Positions 1-11,335 of a stretch of 64,000 bases of DNA are shown here, in pieces. Below the pieces are notes generated by a model, which did not search any database, was not told the origin of the DNA, and saw nothing but the letters and a program-made list of their open reading frames with translations. Within the stretch, counting starts at the first letter, position 1; each line of letters opens with the position of its first letter. Both the position numbers and the translations under genes were made by a program. Source of the stretch: Tillandsia leiboldiana (lineage: Eukaryota; Streptophyta; Magnoliopsida; Poales; Bromeliaceae); the NCBI GenBank assembly GCA_029204045.2, contig CM055065.1:50616520-50680519 (forward strand), in the 5' to 3' direction.

Positions 1-32
1 AAAATGGGGACAAGGTTGGATAAATCTAAGAT

Positions 33-205
33 GGAAAATGCTACCCGTACACCCCATTCGGGGTGTATATCACACACCCCACCCATCCAATGGGTGGGGT
101 GTGATGATGGGTCAATCGATGTGACCCGTAAAAAATATCGCCACCATTAAAATGATGGAGGTGTATGATATACACCCCTTCGGGGTGTACGTGTAGCATT
201 GCTCA
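33..205 (-). mobile_element. Foldback MITE, copy 1 of a family
   Basis: Imperfect inverted repeat. Both ends read as AATGCTAC..GTACACCCC on opposite strands, and the inner arms are built on GGGTGTATATCA-like blocks and a CCACCCATCC/GGATGGGTGG hairpin. It is the reverse complement of the copies near 14.4 and 41.0 kb. There is no coding capacity. Boundaries are approximate because no clean target duplication was found. The superfamily is not assigned. Confidence 0.7.
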
Positions 206-476
206 TCTAAGATTGCCTCAATCTATGAAGTCACATTGAAAACGCTTCTTGTCGCCTTGTGAGACAACACTGTATAAATGAGAGGACACTTAATTATGCT
301 TATATATATATCTTCTACTAAAAAACGATTACCACGTGGAGGTTTACTATTGGTTACTTAATTGTTTCACCAACTCCTTTCTATGCTAAATTAAATGATT
401 TCCATTTTTGTAGAGTTTAAATCAAAGTATTTTTAAAGTTTAATTTTATAAGATTGCAAAGGAAAAATCCTGGCTC

Positions 477-510
<34 letters not shown>

Positions 511-662
511 TTTGTTGCTTCCAAGAGAATAAGAACAAATATCACTTACATGTACAGTTAAGTGCTAGGGTGAACTCCTAAGCCGTGCTAGGTCCATTCC
601 TCGTACGCGTTGGTCCCAAAAATGTATCAAACTCATACATAAACAAATTACTTGTATATATT
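206..662. other. AT-rich intergenic DNA
   Basis: No gene seen. It contains an (ATT)n tract at about 481-511 and AT-rich DNA leading up to the LINE target duplication. Confidence 0.6.
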
Positions 663-680
663 AATATATTTATCTAGCGA
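663..680. repeat. LINE target-site duplication, left copy
   Basis: Identical to 2264-2281 over 18 bp and sits directly before the truncated LINE sequence. Confidence 0.9.
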
Positions 681-2012
681 TATCTGGGCCTCCCCCTCAC
701 ACCGCGAAGGCTGCGCAAACCGGAGTTCTTGCCGCTAATAGAGAAGCTGGATAGTAGGCTGGCGGGTTGGAAACAACTTTCTCTCTCCAGAGGGGGGCGT
801 CTAGTGCTCCTGAATTCTGTCCTAACGGGTATTCCCGCCTTTTTCTGCTCCGCCTTCCGACTTCCAGTCTGGGTGTCCAACTACATTGAAAAAATCCGAA
901 GAGGGTTTTTTTGGAAAGGGAGAATACTTAAGGGTGGTTTCCATTGCCTGGTGAAGTGGGGAAGTGTTTGCCGCCCCAAACGACTAGGAGGCGTCGGCAT
1001 AAGGGATCTGAAGGCTGCCAACTCCGCACTCTTGATGAAGGGTCTTTGGAGCTTCTTCACCGCCCCCCGGGTGGCGTGGGCCCAGTTCATTTGGACTAAA
1101 CATTATAGACTGAGACCCCCCACGACAACCGGCAATGACCCTGCAGGGTTTTCTCCAATCTGGAAGGATATGACTAACCTGTCCGCCCCTTTTTTTACTT
1201 CGGTCTGCTTCGAGCTAGGAAATGGCAAATCCGCAAATTTCTGGACGGCACGTTGGAACGGCGAATTCGCGCTGAGCAATAGATTCCCTAATCTCTGGGC
1301 AGTTTCGGCAGCAAGGAAGGCCTCGGTTGCCACTTGGCTCCGCAACTTCGCAGCGACACCATGGGCCGCCTTCCCCCTGCCACTAACAAGCGTGCAGCAC
1401 AACGAGCTAAACTTGCTTTCCGAAACTATTGAAACCTGCGAACTCTCCAGCTCCCCAGACTTGCTAAAATGGCGGTGGACGGAGAATGGCGCCTTCTCCA
1501 CGCGGAGCGCTTATCATTTTCTGACTGACTCTGGAATCAAGGGTGGGAATACCAACTTCTTGTGGACATGCAAAGCACCTCTTCGAGTCAAGCTCTTCCT
1601 CTGGCTTGCAGCAAGAAATAGATTACTAACAGCCGATAACCTCGCAAAACGAGGTTGGCATGGACCGTCTATCTGCGCGCTTTGTGGCCGGAGTGAAGAA
1701 AATTTACAGCACATTATCTTTGATTGCACCTACGCCTTATCCTTGTGGGTTAGTTTTTTCGGTGTAACTGGGACAAATGACAGACAAATGCTTGCTACTT
1801 CGGGCGACCTAACACTAAGATGGCAGCACCTGAGAGCTTCCAGACCATCGATCGATAGAACCCTCCTCGACATCGTGTTTGCAGCAATCTGCTGGGAAAT
1901 TTGGAAAGAAAGAAATGCGCGAATTTTCAACAATCGTCAGGGCTCCATACAAGTGCTGGAGACCAGAGTAAAAACCGTGGTAAATCTATGGGTATTGATG
2001 GTTAGGAGCTAG
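681..2012 (+). pseudogene. LINE reverse transcriptase C-terminal fragment with zf-RVT domain
   Basis: An open frame runs from the truncation point (first residues YLGLPLTPRRLRK) to a stop at 2012, about 443 codons without interruption. It matches the C-terminal part of plant LINE polyproteins: the block LAGWKQLSLSRGGRLVLLNS followed by a zinc-binding reverse transcriptase domain with the CALC..H..FDC pattern (residues CALCGRSEENLQHIIFDC). The FADD catalytic core lies upstream in full elements and is missing here. There is no natural ATG at the beginning, so this is a truncated remnant and not a host gene. The intact frame suggests the insertion is fairly recent. Confidence 0.9.
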
Positions 2013-2263
2013 TATATCCTATCTGTTGTTTCCTTGGCTGGCTCAGTGTTTTGCCTTGCTTGATACTTGGGATTCTCGTTTTTGCTTACAAAGTTTCTAG
2101 ACTAGGTTCCTGAGGAATTTTCACCGTTTTTTCTTTTTTTCTGGTCTTGGATGTTTCATCTCTATGCCTGTAACCCTACATGGGCCCTGTTCTTCCACCT
2201 CTTGTATCACATCTTGTATGAATGTAATTTCAAATAGGGTATACCCCTGTTTAATCAAAAAAA
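681..2263 (+). mobile_element. 5'-truncated LINE (non-LTR retrotransposon)
   Basis: The insertion is bracketed by a perfect 18-bp direct repeat (AATATATTTATCTAGCGA) at 663-680 and 2264-2281, the target duplication expected of target-primed reverse transcription. It opens mid-reading-frame inside the reverse transcriptase region and ends in a short A tract just before the second repeat. All 5' sequence (ORF1, endonuclease, RT catalytic core) is absent, as in ordinary dead-on-arrival LINE copies. The exact duplication implies insertion without later rearrangement. Some of the final A residues could be counted either to the tail or to the duplication. Confidence 0.93.
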
Positions 2264-2281
2264 AATATATTTATCTAGCGA
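2264..2281. repeat. LINE target-site duplication, right copy
   Basis: Identical to 663-680 over 18 bp and directly follows the A tail of the LINE. Confidence 0.9.
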
Positions 2282-2984
2282 CGTCAAAAATAATGCATTT
2301 ATATTTACAAATTTTCTAAACTCTGATCAGATAAAATCACCCACAAGTAAAAAAGACCAGCAACGAAATAGATTACGAGTGAAACGCTGATTATGTGGAT
2401 TGGAATCTCTCCAAAAAATATATATATATATCTTTTATCGACTCACAAAAATAATATTTTGTTGCGCATGAATAAAATATTAAGAAATTGTATCATATAA
2501 TTATTGATACCAATTTTATTCACAGGATTTTTTTTATTACAATAAAATTCAAAGTGATGTGGATCATTCAAATATAGAAATCAATTTATTTTATAAAAAA
2601 AAAAAAGATATTACTGAACTTCTACGGAGTGAATGAAACCGACAAGATTTTGTCCACTTCTGCGAGGACTGCAGGAGAAAGGCCGAGTAAACGAAGGTCG
2701 GGGCGTCGAGGTTGCTTGACCAGATTAATTGCCAGATTTTGATTGCTTCGTGAATAAAAAGATAAATTATTAATTAGTTTTTTGATAAAAAAAAATATGC
2801 TGTTTAAATAAAATTATTCGAAAAAACACTTTAATTTTGAGTTTAAAATAATTAATCTCAAAGCATATTCATAGCAAAGAACACTCTCCCACCCTCTCCG
2901 AAAATGCCCCACGAATTAAGGCCAAAAAAAAAAAAACAAAACAAAAGAATCAATGGCTTATATATATATATATATATATATATA

Positions 2985-3374
2985 GAGATAATTGCCTGTG
3001 TATTCCTGAAATCTGAAGAAATATCTGATTTACCGTTTCCCTTTGTTAAGTTAACTAGGGTTAAACTAGAGTTAAATAATAATCGGAGTTGAAAATTATT
3101 AGATATACCTATTTTGTCTCTATCTACCAAAACTATTGAAAATTTTACATAAGAAAAGTTGGTTATGGTAGAAGGGTATATTTGAAAGGACAAAATAGTA
3201 ATTTCACACAGATAACGGCAACTCTAAACGGTACACTAACAGAGTTTAACTTCAGGAGTATTTTAGAAAGAAGTTGGAACGTAAGAAGGGTGTAAGAAGG
3301 GTAGTTTTAATATTAGCCTTCTAAAAGAGATAAATTTTAAAACAGAAAAATTTTTAAGGGTATATAAAAAATTT

Positions 3375-3376
<2 letters not shown>
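2985..3376 (+). repeat. Dispersed repeat, copy related to 27.2-27.7 kb
   Basis: The block with TATTTGAAAGGACAAAATAG, the following AGATAACGGC and the later GTTTTAATATTAG block recurs in reverse complement at about 27250-27600. There is no coding capacity and no recognised family. The ends are approximate. Confidence 0.5.

Positions 3377-3435
<59 letters not shown>
3377..3435. repeat. (TA)n microsatellite
   Basis: Uninterrupted alternating AT of about 59 bp. Read on the minus strand it gives a spurious YIYIYI open frame. Confidence 0.95.
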
Positions 3436-3437
<2 letters not shown>

Positions 3438-3555
3438 CCTCTAGTTGATTCCCTATAATAAATTGGGGCCACGCCACATGCATCATGAACTACTGTACAA
3501 AGGACTCATGTAATTAAAGTAAAAGTAAATTGGTACAATAGGGATGGGTCTCCAA

Positions 3556-3558
<3 letters not shown>

Positions 3559-3620
<62 letters not shown>
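3559..3620. repeat. (CT)n microsatellite
   Basis: About 62 bp of CT dinucleotides. The RERERE open frame on the minus strand is an artefact of it. Confidence 0.95.
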
Positions 3621-3624
<4 letters not shown>

Positions 3625-6029
3625 CTCTCTTCTACACTATTCATGAGATGATATGAGTTAGTGCGTACGTAGTTTTCCAACATCGATCCAAACCCCTCCT
3701 GTCCTTTTTCCAACTGCTTCATGGAAGAAGCACATGCCAATCATATGTTCTCTAGTGTTTGTCAAGTTCCTTTTATTCATCAGTTTGTGCTCAGATTTTA
3801 TAATCAGTTTCTATTTGAACGTAGAAATATCTTATTTTAATATATTTATTTTATTTATTAAAATAATTTAATATAATAATTATTAGACAAAGAGTATATT
3901 TAATCAGGTCTATATAACATCACACTATATTCGATTTCTCAGTCATTTAATTTTCTTGGAACGATTAATTAAGATACATCTCCTAATCTTATTGCTGTTG
4001 AAACCTCGTATGAGATTGAAAGGAAACTTTAGATGGCATTGTGAATATATTATCATGACTAGATAACTTATTCTAGTATCAAAATGCATAGATCCTTCGT
4101 TTACACACTTAATTTAACGTTTAATTTGTTACTCTAAGATATTAAACCTTTTTTTAATTAGTAGCTAGGGACCAGGTGTAATATATATGAAAATTCAAAC
4201 ACTAATTAGATGGTTTAATTTGAGTTAAAATGTTTGAGGGTCGACTTGCAATATCAGGATAGTAATGTTAGGGAAAGATACATTCGGAATTCGATTAATG
4301 TGATTAATTATCTAACTAATTTAGTGCTAAAGATAAATTAGACTTACAGATAAATGCTAAAATTTAAAATATTTGATCGATCCAGAAGCCTACGTAGGGC
4401 TGGCTTAAGGCATATTTCCGTCCTTACGTAACCGAAAACACCACCCCAACGTACGACCGAAATTTCTCCTCCTACGAGCACGATTGTAACGGAGTTTGAT
4501 GGAGATTCTTTTAACATCTAATATAAAGAAAAAATGAAATGAGAAAAAAAATAAAAAATAATTTTTTCTTCAAATATTCTGCTATTGTCCATTCTCCGTA
4601 AGAGTAGAGGAGGAACAATAAATAGAAATGTGCAGAAGGACATGGAATCACGTTTTCACCTGTTCTTTTTCGTTAGGCGAAAGAAACAACAGACGTTCTT
4701 TCCGTTAGGCAAAAGAAACTAAATGAAAAAAAAATCTCGTTGAATTTTGTTTCGCGCCAAGAAAGAATAAAATATATAAATATATAAATTAAAATAAATA
4801 ATAATAATAATAATAATAATAATTAAAAATTTTGAATTTTACACCAACTAGTAAAGGTAAAGGGACTATCATACACTTCACACTATATTCCCTCTCCCTC
4901 ACTCTAAGGTGTTTGATTGGTATCCATGAGGCAAGGGGACTGAGCAACTTTGAGGGGACCATAACTCACAGGAACAAAAGATGGCCGACCAAATTATGTG
5001 TGAAGGGATGTGACACATTAACAACAAAGTCAATTTGGTGGTAATTTATACACTTTATAAGTGTTTTTATGACAACATCAGTGGTGGTTTTATCTGGGAA
5101 GTGTGGTGGATTTGGAATCTACAATGACTTTTTGTGTAGAGGGGGTATATATTAATTCAAATTGAATCTTGCCAAAGATACTGTGGAGATTTTGTTTTTG
5201 GATTCGAATGATATGTTCAATGTTTGTAAGGTATATATGTTTGTTTTGTCGAAGGTGGAAGCCTAATAATTAATAAGCTAACATTTAACTATGAAAGTGT
5301 TGTTTTGGATATATATATATATATATAGTACTCACAATTCAAAAAATGAGGTAGGTGGATGGTTAATTAGGTTCGATTATGGTGGCGGTGGTTGGGAGTG
5401 GTGGAAATGTTAATCATGCCACTATATTTGGTCCTGGAAATTTATAGTAAAGATTACGATGGGCGCGATTGCAGCAAACTAAACACTCTAGTTGTCTCTT
5501 ATCGATTTTCTTTAAACACCTCGATAACAAATGTAACAGTAGCGATTCGCAGCCCGAGCTATAGTGGATGGTTGTGTGGAAATGTTTTGAATCATGTTTG
5601 AATCATGGAGTTGCAAATGATGATAAATGGAGTGTCCACTGATGGCTACTTAATTAACTGCAGTGGTAACTGGTACTAGGGCTGGTGAGGGTACTTAATT
5701 GTAAAATTAGTGTGGGGGTTTAATTTAGATGTTTTTCAATTCCCCACCACTTAGTATATGTTTTGGCTTTGTCCATGCTCTTTTATAACTATATATATAT
5801 ATATATATCTCTCTCTCTTCTCATTTTATACAATATAAAGCATTTCATATTTTAATTAAAACTTTGTAGAGATAGTTTCTTAATGCTAGTATATATAGTT
5901 GACAAAGATACAAAGTTTCTCTAGGACCCTATGCTCTATCGAAAAGTTAAATTAAATATTAATGTAGTAATTAAGTGATCCTCTTAACTAAAAAAATAAT
6001 GTAAAATCTATCAATTAATTGTTTATGAA

Positions 6030-6063
<34 letters not shown>

Positions 6064-7345
6064 CACTTGCTCAAGTTATTAAGGGTACGATCTATCTCAG
6101 AAAATGTTAATTAATTATCAACTTAATATATGGCTCTTAAGTTAGTTATTTTGCTTTTGGTGTAGGCATCATATTTAATTATCTCTACCACCACATGAAA
6201 TAGCATTAGGTTTTGCCCCTACTTGCAATTGATAGATAGATCAATATATAGAGAGAGAGATATAAAGTATACTATTTCCTAAATTTGCACAAAAGCTTAT
6301 GATCATGAGAAATCCTTGTATTCAGAAAATATATCTAATTGCATCTTGGTGAAATATGAAATACTTAAAAATATTTTGTATTTTACCTGTCTCCATTGCC
6401 CAATTTAATGCATGACCCACCATCATTAAAATGTCATATTTCATCTTTATATTTGAATTTCATTAAAAGTAATTAAGCATGCCATATATAGTAGCCCTAT
6501 TAATTGGAAATGCTTTAATTTTCTTTTTTTTTTTCTTTTTTTTCTTATCAAGTAAAACAAAATTGTGGATTCCATAAACATATCCATAAAGAGTGATTTG
6601 TCAATTGCCATAGTTCATTAATTAAAATCAAAATGACTGTTTGTGTGGTGAAAATTTCCTAGTGGAAGACATGCATGCGAGACCTTGATCTTTATGTAGT
6701 AAACTTCCCTTCTTTTATTCTCCTTTTGTGAATGTAGACTATAAACAACCTATGGATGGTGACCAGGCTGCAGCAACCACCAATTTTATATACACAAACA
6801 TCTTTGCAATTTGTGGGACCAAAGATCTTCATGTCACAGTTTATATTTTCATTGCTTGATTTAGATTTAAAACCCTTGTGATATTGAGAGTTGTCTAGCA
6901 CAATTGGCTCAAAATTTAAAATTCGCTATCTTTCAGTGAAATCATAAAAATTAGCTCTTAGTCAGTGCGATTTATATGACATATTATTTTACTTATTTAT
7001 TATTATTATTATCATATGTTTTCAATGTATGTAACATATTTATATTTGTGTAGTTTCAACAGAAGTTTTAGTTTGGTGTTCTACTTTTCCAAACCTTTTT
7101 TTTTTTTTTTTGTCTTATTCTTGGTGATCGCCTTGCTAAAATACTAGTTGTCGCTTGGTGGATATATATTGACAGTGACTACTACTACAAAAAGGTTTCA
7201 TATAACCAAAAATACATTATCTTGGGAATATATATTCTTATCTCTAATCTAATTTAGCAATATCTCTCCTATATTTTACTTCTCCTTGAGTGAATATTCT
7301 CCTTGTAGTAAAAGATTTCACCACCATATAAATAAATAAATAAAT

Positions 7346-7348
<3 letters not shown>

Positions 7349-7417
<69 letters not shown>
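7349..7417. repeat. (GA)n followed by a 37-base G run
   Basis: A GA tract at 7349-7380 runs directly into 37 consecutive G at 7381-7417, preceded by (AAAT)n. The tract is GA/CT on opposite strands and could adopt unusual structures. The exact G count is likely to be unreliable in any assembly. Confidence 0.9.
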
Positions 7418-7418
<1 letters not shown>

Positions 7419-8448
7419 GAGATAAAATTCCACACTCATTTGACTAAGTGAAAAAGAGGGTGATGATGGTGTCTCCAATTCATGTGTTCCCTTTTGTACT
7501 AAAGATTCCATTGGTGTCCTAAACTTAAACTAATGGGTTTTCTTTTGAGGATGCACATTTTGACTAAGAATAAAAGATGGTAAAGTAGTGTCTACAATAC
7601 AGCCCACCACAATAAGTGTCCTTCTCAAAGGGATCAGTGCAAGGAAGTGAGAAAAAAAAAAGGGCAAAAGAGGCCATTATTACATACCTTATTGCACCAA
7701 TAAAGAGCACCATGCATTTAGTGCAAGAATGATGAGGTATGGGTTCAAGTTAGCCCCCCAAGAAATTAAATAACCCTTACTTTTTCTATTTGCCATTTTC
7801 ATATATTATTTTTTATTAAGAAAATTAGGTTTTATCTGTTATTTTATATTATATTAGCACTAAATTAAGTATAAGAAGATGACACTAATTAGTTAGATTA
7901 ACTAGAATGGCAAAATTAAAAATATTATTAGAACATTTCCAAATATTTGTATTCCCTTTTTTAGCTTTTGTTGTAACTGAAATAAAAATAAAATTCTAAA
8001 TTCTAAAAAAATTTCTTCGAGTAATTTTAGGTACCACATGCTCGAACAATACAACACCGAATGAAAGTAATTAAGATCCGAATTAAATATATAATTATCT
8101 CATTTAACTTATGTAAATTTTTTAATGATATAGTTCAGAATAATTTCTATCCATAAATAAAAATTATTATTATTATTATTATTTTGTTTTTTTGGGTGTG
8201 TGTGTGTGAACCACTAGTGCTAAAAATCCAAAAGTGTCTCTTTCCTGAAAAAGGTGGTGACAGTAATGGCCCCTCTTTGTAATTTTGGTACGCTCATGCC
8301 CCCTCCCTAGCTCTCCCCCCAACTTGTGTGCATCCCATGCATTGTGATCAAATACTCCAAACTTCACTTGTTGGCCCCCACCCCCACCCCCCCTATTGTG
8401 GGTCCCACAATAATTGTTGCTTCAAAACCCTTTATTCCTCCACTCCAA

Positions 8449-8454
<6 letters not shown>

Positions 8455-8495
<41 letters not shown>
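8455..8495. repeat. (TA)n microsatellite abutting a MITE
   Basis: About 41 bp of alternating AT. It immediately precedes a decayed copy of the foldback MITE family. Confidence 0.9.
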
Positions 8496-8498
<3 letters not shown>

Positions 8499-8660
8499 AT
8501 GCTATATGTACACTTCAAAGCAGTGTACATCCTACACTCATCCATTTAAGGATGATAGGGAGTTAATTCATAATTTGTGAAGTGACCCCTCACCACACCC
8601 TACTCATTAGATAGGTGAAGTATGTGATATACACTTCAAATGAAATACAGAAATAGTATT
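8496..8660 (+). mobile_element. Foldback MITE, decayed copy
   Basis: Begins GTAATGCTATATGTACACTTC and shows the family's TGATATACACTTC block near the other end, with the GTGACCC spacer in between. It is more diverged than the copies at 14.4 and 41.0 kb. Boundaries are approximate. Confidence 0.5.
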
Positions 8661-9037
8661 TTTTTTTTTAAATATATATATTTAATTTTTTTAATATTAT
8701 TAAATTTAATGCTCGTGGTTGAATACCGAACTGATATTTTGAATAACATGATGTCAGTGTCAATATTATCCTTCTAATTTTATATTTATTTTAGAAATAA
8801 AATTATCCTAAAAGTAACTTTAGAGTAGAAAAATAAAAATAGAACATTGTGGAGAATTAATTATTATATGATATGATATGATAAGCTCAATGGCGACACC
8901 AATTAGATTAAGCCTCCAAAGTCCACGTGGCCAAATCACAGCTAAAATAAAAATGAAGAATAATTCTTCTTTTTTTTCTTTTTTTCTTTTTTTTTTTTTG
9001 CAAGGCGCGAAAATTTTTTGGTCCGGGCCTGTCTGGT

Positions 9038-9571
9038 TCAGCCGAAGAACCCGGTTCGGCTCCAAACGGCGTCGCGGACCCGGCTCATGTCGCGGCCCTT
9101 GAGCGTCCGACCCGCCCCTTCGAACACCGACGCGGCCACCCCGCGCGCGTGCTCCCGTGCCACGTACAAGTGCGGCGGGACCCAGTCGTCGTCCTCCCCG
9201 TGGAGGACCCGGTCCACCTCGGGGTCCTGCGCGGCCGGCTCGGTTCCCTGCGCCCGGAGCATCCGGGGCCAATCGGGAACGCTCACCGGAGCCGACGCCG
9301 CCACGTGGCGCCTCCCCATCGGCTGGCGCACGGGCGCGCCGTCCTCGAAGGCCAGCGAGAGCCCCCCCACGTGGCGGTCCTCGCCCTGGGCCCACCGCCG
9401 GGCGGTCCGTTCCGGTTCGGTGGGCCGGGCCCACGGCTCCTCGGGCTCGCCCGTGGACCACACCTCCTCCTCGCCGAGGTCCGGCAAATCCGCGCCGCTG
9501 ACGTGGCCTCCCCCGTAGCCGTACGTCCCGAGGAGTAGCCGATCCGCGCCGTACCTCCTCCCCTTCGCCAT
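9038..9571 (-). CDS. S40: Senescence regulator S40-like protein (DUF584)
   Basis: A single-exon gene of 177 aa. It belongs to the plant S40 (DUF584) family of small nuclear proteins linked to leaf senescence and responses to ABA, dark and pathogens; their biochemical role is not settled. Visible family signatures are the N-terminal MAKGRRYGADRLLLGTYGYGG, a central PVSVPDWPRM (residues 95-104), a PPHLYVARE block, and the diagnostic C-terminal tail FEGAGRTLKGRDMSRVRDAV ending WSRTGFFG. The length fits the family. The start is the first ATG in the frame (9571); the open frame extends 10 codons upstream but contains no ATG. Base composition is strongly GC-rich against AT-rich flanks, as in grass-type monocot genes. 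Long open frames on the plus strand and in other minus frames are shadows of this GC-rich sequence. Confidence 0.93.
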   Translation of the reverse strand: MAKGRRYGADRLLLGTYGYGGGHVSGADLPDLGEEEVWSTGEPEEPWARPTEPERTARRWAQGEDRHVGGLSLAFEDGAPVRQPMGRRHVAASAPVSVPDWPRMLRAQGTEPAAQDPEVDRVLHGEDDDWVPPHLYVAREHARGVAASVFEGAGRTLKGRDMSRVRDAVWSRTGFFG

Positions 9572-9716
9572 CGGGATCCGCGATCTCCACGAGCTGAGCA
9601 AAAAAGAAAAAAAAAAAAACCCAAAAAATCGGGTGACGTGGCAGGCGGCGGGATTCGTATACGGACGCTAAGGAGGTCGCATACGCGAAATCACAAGGGC
9701 GCGGGGGGAGTGGCGG

Positions 9717-9729
9717 GGATATATATAGG
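9717..9729 (-). promoter_or_regulatory. TATA box of the S40-like gene
   Basis: Read on the minus strand this is CCTATATATATCC, about 150 bp before the ATG at 9571. That predicts a transcription start near 9690 and a 5' leader of about 120 nt with an A/T homopolymer stretch. No other good TATA candidate lies closer. Confidence 0.7.
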
Positions 9730-9876
9730 GATTCGAGGAGTTCCGCGTTTCATTTCATTTGGGTTTCATTTGGGCCGCATTTGTAGGCCGTGACGTAACC
9801 ACCGTGGGGCCCGTTAGTGGGGAAGAGGTATTTGACTAGAGATGGATCCGAAGAGACGGGTGTAGGGCCCACGGCC

Positions 9877-10118
9877 CACGTGACTACGTGGCTACTTATG
9901 GCCCCTTGTGGGCCGTGACTACGTGGCTTGTCCTTTTCGAGAAACTAATCCGACCAATCGGACGCCGACACGTTTCTCCTCGATGCGTTTTCAGTGCCCG
10001 GTCTATGGATATTTGGCACACTCAATCTAGTGCGTAAATTTATGGACCTCCCTCAACCTCTTGTGAAAGGCCACGTGTTCAGTGGGCCCAAGCGATCCAT
10101 CACTACATATGCCACGTG
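9877..10118 (-). promoter_or_regulatory. G-box/ABRE cluster upstream of the S40-like gene
   Basis: CACGTG cores occur at 9877-9882, 10072-10077 and 10113-10118, with TACGTG cores at 9885-9890 and 9920-9925. ACGTG elements are the binding sites of bZIP (ABF/AREB) and bHLH factors and typically confer ABA or light response. Their density upstream of an S40-type gene agrees with the family's ABA/senescence induction. The regulatory role is inferred. Confidence 0.6.
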
Positions 10119-10804
10119 GCATAGGATGGGCCGCCCATGGGAGTGAAGCGATGCAATGGGCGCCGTCCGTTTTCGGTCTTTTGGTATATAGCAGCAATGA
10201 TGATGGTAAACAGCTTTTGCTGCCCAACTGCTAGAGTTGTTTAAATCTCCCACTTTCCTAAAACAGAAACTGTCCAAATTAACCATCATCACCAAAAATT
10301 TGAATTCAAAATTTAAAAGCCACCACTAATTAGAGTAATTGTTTGGTGTCTGTTCAAACTCAGGATTCATAAATTCTACTTCGTGTGAGAATGACTTAAA
10401 AGAAAAGCCAAACGTAGCGTGGATGATCTTGTCGTTTATATAAGTCGAGATTAACCGAAGTCATTAGATCTAAAAGTCGAGATTGATCTTGCTTCGTGCG
10501 CAGAAATAACTTGTTCAGGAATCTGCGACGAGAAATATGTATCATAATCTAATTTCATAATTTCATTATAATTATCTAATTTTGTAAGAATTGATGTATA
10601 AGATGAAATGAATAACATCCTCCGTGTGGTACGCTGCCTACTCGGTGCACCAAGTGTAGGCGACAATTTCTCGATTTGAAAGGACCTAACTTTGGACCAG
10701 CAAACACAAACCTAATTAGTGGGGCCCTTGTAAGTTCCCCCTCTATGATTGTAGTTCAATTATTGGGGGGTTTTGAGCTGGGTCTTGTTATTATTTGCCT
10801 TAAT

Positions 10805-10807
<3 letters not shown>

Positions 10808-10863
<56 letters not shown>
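10808..10863. repeat. Poly-T tract
   Basis: 56 consecutive T. It could be the A tail of a minus-strand retroposed sequence, but no recognisable retroposon precedes it on the minus strand. Confidence 0.9.
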
Positions 10864-10864
<1 letters not shown>

Positions 10865-11057
10865 GGGAGGGGTGTAATCAGTTGTTAATTTCAATTGGAT
10901 GTGGATGAAAAGAGAGGTGAGGAGCACATTGGATGGTTGAGAAAGAGAGGGGCCACACCATGAGTTTGAGACCCACTCAACATTGTCCACAATAAGCTAA
11001 AACAAAAGCCCCTATCACTATCATGCTGCATCATACCTCTCCTCTCTTATTTTGTCC

Positions 11058-11335
11058 CCTCTCTCTCTCTCTCTCCTTATGGTCCACCATCTTTTGGTAC
11101 AACCAAAACTATGGAGAAATTAATTAGTTGCTCGAACCTGGTCCAGTAGACAAAATGAATCAGCGCACACACCATGTACTCTTCGAGTGATCGACACTCG
11201 CGAACATCATCGTATAACTCACTCTCTCTCTCTCTCTCTTTTGCGCTCTCTCTTTATGGTCCACCATATTTTGGTGCAACCAAAACTGCGAAGAGATTAT
11301 TATTTGCTTGGACCTAGTCTAGTAGACCAAGCGAA
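11058..11335. repeat. Diverged direct duplication
   Basis: Two units starting near 11060 and 11222 share a CT tract, TTATGGTCCACCAT, TTTTGGT.CAACCAAAACT and later GACC.AGTC.AGTAGAC.AA. They are clearly related but diverged. No coding potential. Confidence 0.65.

Larger units (their letters stand above)
2282..8454. other. Intergenic DNA, AT-rich, no gene recognised
   Basis: About 6 kb with no open frame that resembles a protein family. It holds (TA)n tracts (2959-2984, 3377-3435, 5311-5327, 6032-6061), a 62-bp (CT)n tract, a (GA)n-G37 tract, and one copy of a dispersed repeat. The stretch at 4832-5760 is somewhat less AT-rich and might be an old insertion, but I could not identify it. Confidence 0.5.

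Noticed and set aside
3263..3740. Open frames YIYIYI.. and RERERE.. on the minus strand
   Set aside because: They are translations of (TA)n and (CT)n microsatellites. The same applies at 15.4, 23.8, 28.3, 28.7, 52.7 and 59.0-59.3 kb.
7244..7511. Pro/Ser-Leu-rich minus-strand frames
   Set aside because: Translation of the G37 and GA tracts.
9018..9624. Several long open frames on both strands overlapping the S40-like gene
   Set aside because: They arise from the very high GC content, have Arg/Pro/Gly-rich composition and no family resemblance. Only the 9038-9571 minus frame carries conserved S40 motifs.
10760..10990. Lys-rich minus-strand frame
   Set aside because: Translation of the 56-base T run.
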